Shown here: positions 22,048 to 25,379 of the stretch, piece after piece
Layout of the letters: the number at the start of each line of letters is the position of its first letter
How positions within the stretch are numbered: the stretch's first letter is position 1
From: JBFGFG01 sp041627475
GTDB lineage: Bacteria > Actinomycetota > Nitriliruptoria > Nitriliruptorales > Nitriliruptoraceae
Length of the DNA stretch: 25,379 nt
Direction: 5' to 3'
Assembly (NCBI GenBank): GCA_041627475.1
Contig: JBFKQZ010000013.1
Location: 1-25,379, forward strand
Notes under the pieces: model-generated
Told to the model about the DNA's origin: nothing
Database searches by the model: none
The model's input: only the letters and a program-made list of their open reading frames with translations
Position numbers and translations under genes: made by a program

Positions 22048-22938
22048 ATGCCCGTCTTCGGTCACGTCGCCACCGCCATGGCAACGCCCTTCCACGACGA
22101 CGGGGCGCTCGACCTCGACGGGGCCCAGCGCCTGGCGCGCCACCTCGTCGACACCGGCACCGACTGCGTCGTCGTGGCCGGCACGACCGGCGAGTCGCCG
22201 ACGCTGCACGGTGAGGAGACCTGGGACCTGCTCGGCGCGGTGCTCGACGCCGTCGACGGGGACGCACAGGTCATGGTCGGCACCGGCTCCAACGACACCC
22301 GGCACGCACTGGAGATGACCGAGCGTGCCAACGCTGCGGGCGTGGACGGCGTGCTCGTCGTCACGCCGTACTACAACAAGCCGGACGCCAAGGGGCAGCT
22401 GGCCCACTTCTCGGCCGTCGCCGACGTCGCCGAGGTCCCGGTCCTGCTCTACGACATCCCGGGTCGCGCCGGGGTCGAGATCCCGTTCCATGTCCTGGTC
22501 GAGCTTGCCCAGCGGCGCGACGTGGTCGGCGTCAAGGACGCCACCGGCGGCGTCGTCAAGGCCGGGAACCTGCTGCGCGAGACCGCAGGCGTCGAGGGCG
22601 GCTTCGAGGTGTACTCGGGCGCCGACGAGCTGAACCTCCCGCTGCTCGCCGTCGGCGCCAGCGGCATCGTGTCCGTCGCGTCGCACCTGGTCGGACCGCA
22701 GCTCGCCGAGCTGTGCGTCGCCGCCACGAAGGACCCGCAGCGGGCCACGACCATCCACCAGCACCTGCTGCCCCTTGTCGCGGCGCTCTTCAGCGAGCCG
22801 TCGCCCGGGCCGCTCAAGGGCGCCCTGGCCCACTACGGCCTGCCCGCCGGCCCGGTCCGGCCGCCGCTGGCCGCGGCCGACCAGGCCACCGTCGACGCCG
22901 TCGTCACCGCCACCGAGAACCTCAGGAACAATCTGTGA
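22048..22938 (+). CDS. dapA: 4-hydroxy-tetrahydrodipicolinate synthase
   Basis: A 296-residue TIM-barrel aldolase that condenses pyruvate with aspartate semialdehyde, the first committed step to lysine and diaminopimelate. The ATG at 22048 has GGGAG eight bases upstream. Schiff-base Lys163 lies in VVGVKDATGG. Tyr135 (LLYDIPGRAG) and Thr46-Thr47 (GTTGESPT) complete the proton relay, and TPYYNKP is the usual active-site loop. Length and motifs are standard for DapA. Its stop overlaps the RNase J start (GTGA). The dapA-RNase J pairing is common in actinobacteria, which supports housekeeping DapA over other family members such as N-acetylneuraminate lyase. Confidence 0.94.
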   Translation: MPVFGHVATAMATPFHDDGALDLDGAQRLARHLVDTGTDCVVVAGTTGESPTLHGEETWDLLGAVLDAVDGDAQVMVGTGSNDTRHALEMTERANAAGVDGVLVVTPYYNKPDAKGQLAHFSAVADVAEVPVLLYDIPGRAGVEIPFHVLVELAQRRDVVGVKDATGGVVKAGNLLRETAGVEGGFEVYSGADELNLPLLAVGASGIVSVASHLVGPQLAELCVAATKDPQRATTIHQHLLPLVAALFSEPSPGPLKGALAHYGLPAGPVRPPLAAADQATVDAVVTATENLRNNL

Positions 22939-24602
22939 GCACCGCACCGCCCGTCACCGTCGGCTTCCTCGGTGGGCTCGGTGAGATCGGCCGCAACATG
23001 GCCACCATCGAGGTCGACGGGCAGCTCGCCATCGTCGACGTCGGCGTGTTCTTCCCCGACCCCGAGCACCTCGGCGTCGACCTGATCATCCCCGACTGGT
23101 CCGAGCTGCGCGACCGCGCCGACGACGTCGCGGCGATCTTCCTCACCCACGGGCACATGGACCACATCGGGGCGATCGGGCACTTCCTCACCGACTTCCC
23201 GGGCACGCCGGTCTTCGGGACCCGGCTCACGCTGGCGTTCGTCGAGGCGATCCTCGACGAGTGGCCGGACGTCGAGACCCCCGAGCTCGTCGAGCTCGTC
23301 CCCGGCAGCACCGTGGAGCACGGTCCGTTCGTGGTCGAGGTGATCCAGGTCACGCACTCGATCCCGGACGGCGTCGCGTTCGCGTTCCGGACGCCGCACG
23401 GCATCGTGATGCACACCGGTGACTTCAAGCTGGACGACACGCCGGTCGACGGCAACTCGACGGACCTGGCCCACTTCGCCCGCCTCGGAGACGAGGGCGT
23501 GGACCTGCTCCTGGCCGACTCGACCAACGCCGACCAGCCAGGCCACGTCCCGACCGAGCTGGTGGTCGGCCGCACCATCCGCGACGAGCTGGAGAAGCAC
23601 CCCGACGGCATGGTCGTCGTGACCTCGTTCGCCAGCCACGTCCACCGCATCCAGCAGGTGCTCGACGCGGCACTGGCGGTCGGGAGGCGCCCGGTCTTCG
23701 TCGGCCGGTCGATGGTGCGCAACATGGGCATCGCCGAGGAGCTCGGCTACCTCGACTTCGACCCCGCGCTCGAGGTCGACCTGCGCGACGTGCCGAACCA
23801 CGACCCCTCCGAGCTCATCATCGTCTGCACCGGGTCGCAGGGCGAGCCGTTCTCGGCGCTGAGCCTGATGGCGGCCGGGGACCACAAGCAGATCGACATC
23901 GGTGAGGGCGACCTCATCATCATGGCGTCGTCGCTGATCCCGGGGAACGAGCGGGCGATCTACCGCTCGATCAACGGGCTCAGCAAGCGTGGGGCGCGGG
24001 TGGTCCACAAGGGCACCGCCCAGGTCCACGTGTCGGGGCACGCCAACCGCGACGACCTGCTGACGTTCCACAACCTCGTCGAGCCCGAGTACTTCGTGCC
24101 CGTCCACGGTGAGTACCGGCACCTGGTCGCCCACGCCGACATCGCCGTGGCGACCGGGATCATCCCGGAGCACGTGCTGATCTGCGAGGACGGCGACACC
24201 GTCGTGCTCGAGGAAGGCGTGGCATCGCGGGGCGAGCCGATCCGCGCGGGCATGGTCTTCATCGACGGCCTGCTGCCCGACGTCGGCCCGTCGGTCCTGC
24301 GCGACCGCGAGCGACTGGCCAACGACGGCGTCTGCGTCTGCATCGTCCAGATCGACCCGCACGTGGGGAAGGTCGTCGGTGACGTCGTGCTGCTCCAACA
24401 GGGCGTGGTCTTCAGCGAGGAGGAGCAGCCGATCCTCGACGCCGCCAAGGCGCGCGTCGAGGTCGAGTTGGACGGTCTCGGCGGCAACAAGTTCACCGAC
24501 AGCGACGCGGTGTCGCGCCACGTCGTCCAGGCGCTCGGTCGCTACTGGCGCCAGGAGATCGGCCGCCGCCCGAAGATCCTCCCGGTCGTCATCGAGGTGT
24601 AG
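22935..24602 (+). CDS. rnj: Ribonuclease J
   Basis: A 555-residue metallo-beta-lactamase/beta-CASP nuclease with 5'-3' exonuclease and endonuclease activity in mRNA decay and rRNA maturation. The start is GTG 22935, overlapping the dapA stop. The Zn-binding motif is H72-G-H74-M-D76-H77. Further metal residues lie in VTHSIPDG and HTGDFKLD. The beta-CASP domain (about 205-350) includes VTSFASHVHRIQQ and CTGSQGEP. The RNA-binding HVSGHANRDDLL and PVHGEYRHL segments follow, then a C-terminal domain of about 100 residues. Length and motif order are those of RNase J. Confidence 0.95.
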   Translation: MSTAPPVTVGFLGGLGEIGRNMATIEVDGQLAIVDVGVFFPDPEHLGVDLIIPDWSELRDRADDVAAIFLTHGHMDHIGAIGHFLTDFPGTPVFGTRLTLAFVEAILDEWPDVETPELVELVPGSTVEHGPFVVEVIQVTHSIPDGVAFAFRTPHGIVMHTGDFKLDDTPVDGNSTDLAHFARLGDEGVDLLLADSTNADQPGHVPTELVVGRTIRDELEKHPDGMVVVTSFASHVHRIQQVLDAALAVGRRPVFVGRSMVRNMGIAEELGYLDFDPALEVDLRDVPNHDPSELIIVCTGSQGEPFSALSLMAAGDHKQIDIGEGDLIIMASSLIPGNERAIYRSINGLSKRGARVVHKGTAQVHVSGHANRDDLLTFHNLVEPEYFVPVHGEYRHLVAHADIAVATGIIPEHVLICEDGDTVVLEEGVASRGEPIRAGMVFIDGLLPDVGPSVLRDRERLANDGVCVCIVQIDPHVGKVVGDVVLLQQGVVFSEEEQPILDAAKARVEVELDGLGGNKFTDSDAVSRHVVQALGRYWRQEIGRRPKILPVVIEV

Positions 24603-24706
24603 GGGAGGGGACGCGACCGGGCACGGTCCGTCGACCGATCGGACGATGGCGGCGATCCCGACGGGCCATGCCTCCGAACGCTGGGCACCCCGACGAGGAC
24701 GACGAC

Positions 24707-25327
24707 GTGCCCACGAACCACCCACGCAGACTCGCGGTGCTGCTGACGAGCGCTGCCCTGTTGCTCGGTGCCTGCACCAGCGACCCCGCCCTGGAGGTGG
24801 ACGAACTCGTCGGCGCCGCCAGCGAGTCGGCCGAGCCGTCCCCCGAGCCCGAACCGACGCCGTCCCCAACGGCGACCGAGACGCCCTCGCCGGAACCGGA
24901 ACCCTCGCCGTCGCCGTCGCCGTGTCCCGAAGGACAGCAGCGGGTGGCCCCCGGTGGCGCGTGCTTCGAGCCCGCCCCGGAGCCCGAGCCCGAGCCGGAG
25001 CCCGAGCCGGAGCCGGAGCCGGAGCCCGAGCCCGAGCCGGAACCCCAGCCGGCCGCGGCCTGCGACCGCGAGGCCCGGACGTTCACGATCGTCGCCACGA
25101 ACTTCTCGTTCGCCCCGGGCAGCCTCGGTGAGGTCTGCTCCGGCGACACGATCGTGATGGACAACCAGGAGGGGACGCACACCCTCAAGGACCAGTCCAG
25201 CGGGCGCGAGACCAAGGCAGCGGCGACCGGGGAGTCCGTCTCGCTGACCGTCCAGGACACGGGCAGCTACGCGTTCTTCTGCGGCTTCCACCCGTCGATG
25301 CGCACGAACGTCGAGGTCACCGGCTGA
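24707..25327 (+). CDS. Lipoprotein with Glu-Pro spacer and cupredoxin domain
   Basis: A 206-residue exported protein. The GTG at 24707 follows GAGGAC by about eight bases and gives a normal lipoprotein signal with lipobox LGAC (Cys23); an ATG 13 codons earlier adds an acidic leader and has no clear ribosome binding site. Residues about 45-80 are Pro/Ser/Glu/Thr-rich. After a Cys pair region comes an uninterrupted run of 11 Glu-Pro units (24980-25045). The last 90 residues form a plastocyanin/amicyanin-like domain. His158 (EGTHTL), Cys192, His195 and Met198 form a C-x2-H-x2-M type 1 copper site. It is probably a membrane-anchored electron carrier held away from the surface by the stiff spacer; its redox partner is unknown. 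Confidence 0.85.
   Translation: MPTNHPRRLAVLLTSAALLLGACTSDPALEVDELVGAASESAEPSPEPEPTPSPTATETPSPEPEPSPSPSPCPEGQQRVAPGGACFEPAPEPEPEPEPEPEPEPEPEPEPEPQPAAACDREARTFTIVATNFSFAPGSLGEVCSGDTIVMDNQEGTHTLKDQSSGRETKAAATGESVSLTVQDTGSYAFFCGFHPSMRTNVEVTG
24980..25045 (+). repeat. (Glu-Pro)11 coding repeat
   Basis: Eleven consecutive 6-base units of GAR-CCS, differing only at third positions, encode alternating Glu and Pro. The repeat lies between the signal/linker region and the copper domain. Copy number may vary between strains. Confidence 0.85.
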
Positions 25328-25351
25328 CCCGACCCGGCCGCACCGGCGAGG

Positions 25352-25370
25352 CCCCGCCCCAACGGCGGGG
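25352..25370 (+). terminator. Hairpin after the cupredoxin gene
   Basis: CCCCGCC (25352-25358) and GGCGGGG (25364-25370) form a 7-bp stem with a five-base loop, 24 bases past the stop codon. It is probably a terminator. It lies near the window edge, so what follows is unknown. Confidence 0.5.
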
Positions 25371-25379
25371 GCGCGCCCC

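Noticed and set aside
24626..24646. Weak inverted repeat after RNase J as terminator
   Set aside because: Only about five base pairs with a long loop and no T run; not enough to call.
22833..24869. 678-codon minus-strand open frame
   Set aside because: Antisense to RNase J and the end of dapA, with no recognisable protein features.

Overview
The window is about 70% G+C, with GTG and TTG starts, 4-base GTGA/ATGA stop-start overlaps and strong GGAGG-type ribosome binding sites. It carries a dapA-RNase J pair, Asp-rich lipoprotein linkers and RbsABC-type uptake genes. Together these point to a high-GC actinobacterium, possibly a deep-branching one, but nothing in the window fixes the genus. No tRNA, rRNA, CRISPR array, transposase or attachment site was seen. 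No gene-free stretch exceeds about 180 bases.

Left part (1-14359): a coherent catabolic and uptake regulon. A partial minus-strand gene at the left edge encodes a 2-oxoacid dehydrogenase E2 acyltransferase that begins directly with tandem E3-binding domains and has no lipoyl domain. Divergent from it is a five-gene plus-strand operon (963-6610): M24 peptidase-like hydrolase, E1 alpha, E1 beta, aldehyde dehydrogenase, and a 3-hydroxyisobutyrate dehydrogenase-like reductase. Converging on it is a seven-gene minus-strand operon (13161 to 6595): sugar ABC ATPase, SnoaL-like protein, two permeases, lipoprotein binding protein, SDR oxidoreductase and cupin. A LacI-type regulator (13337-14359) is transcribed divergently from the transporter operon. 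Three near-identical 14-bp LacI-type operators lie in the two divergent promoter regions (909-922, 13203-13216, 13259-13272). The two operon promoters have the same design, TTGACA-N17-TAGnGT with the operator just past the predicted start site. The regulator therefore probably controls uptake, the dehydrogenase complex and itself as one regulon. The substrate is not identifiable; a sugar, polyol or related hydroxylated compound is the likeliest.

Middle part (14378-20114): a single-chain AceE/transketolase-like E1 (minus), an orphan membrane histidine kinase (plus), a GDT1-family cation transporter (minus) divergent from a ferritin (plus), a strong hairpin terminator, and an acidic secreted protein of unknown function (minus).

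Right part (20246-25379): a ThyX-like flavin-dependent thymidylate synthase homologue and an upstream membrane protein (both minus), then dapA overlapping an RNase J gene (plus), and a lipoprotein carrying a Glu-Pro repeat spacer and an amicyanin-like copper domain, followed by a hairpin at the right edge.
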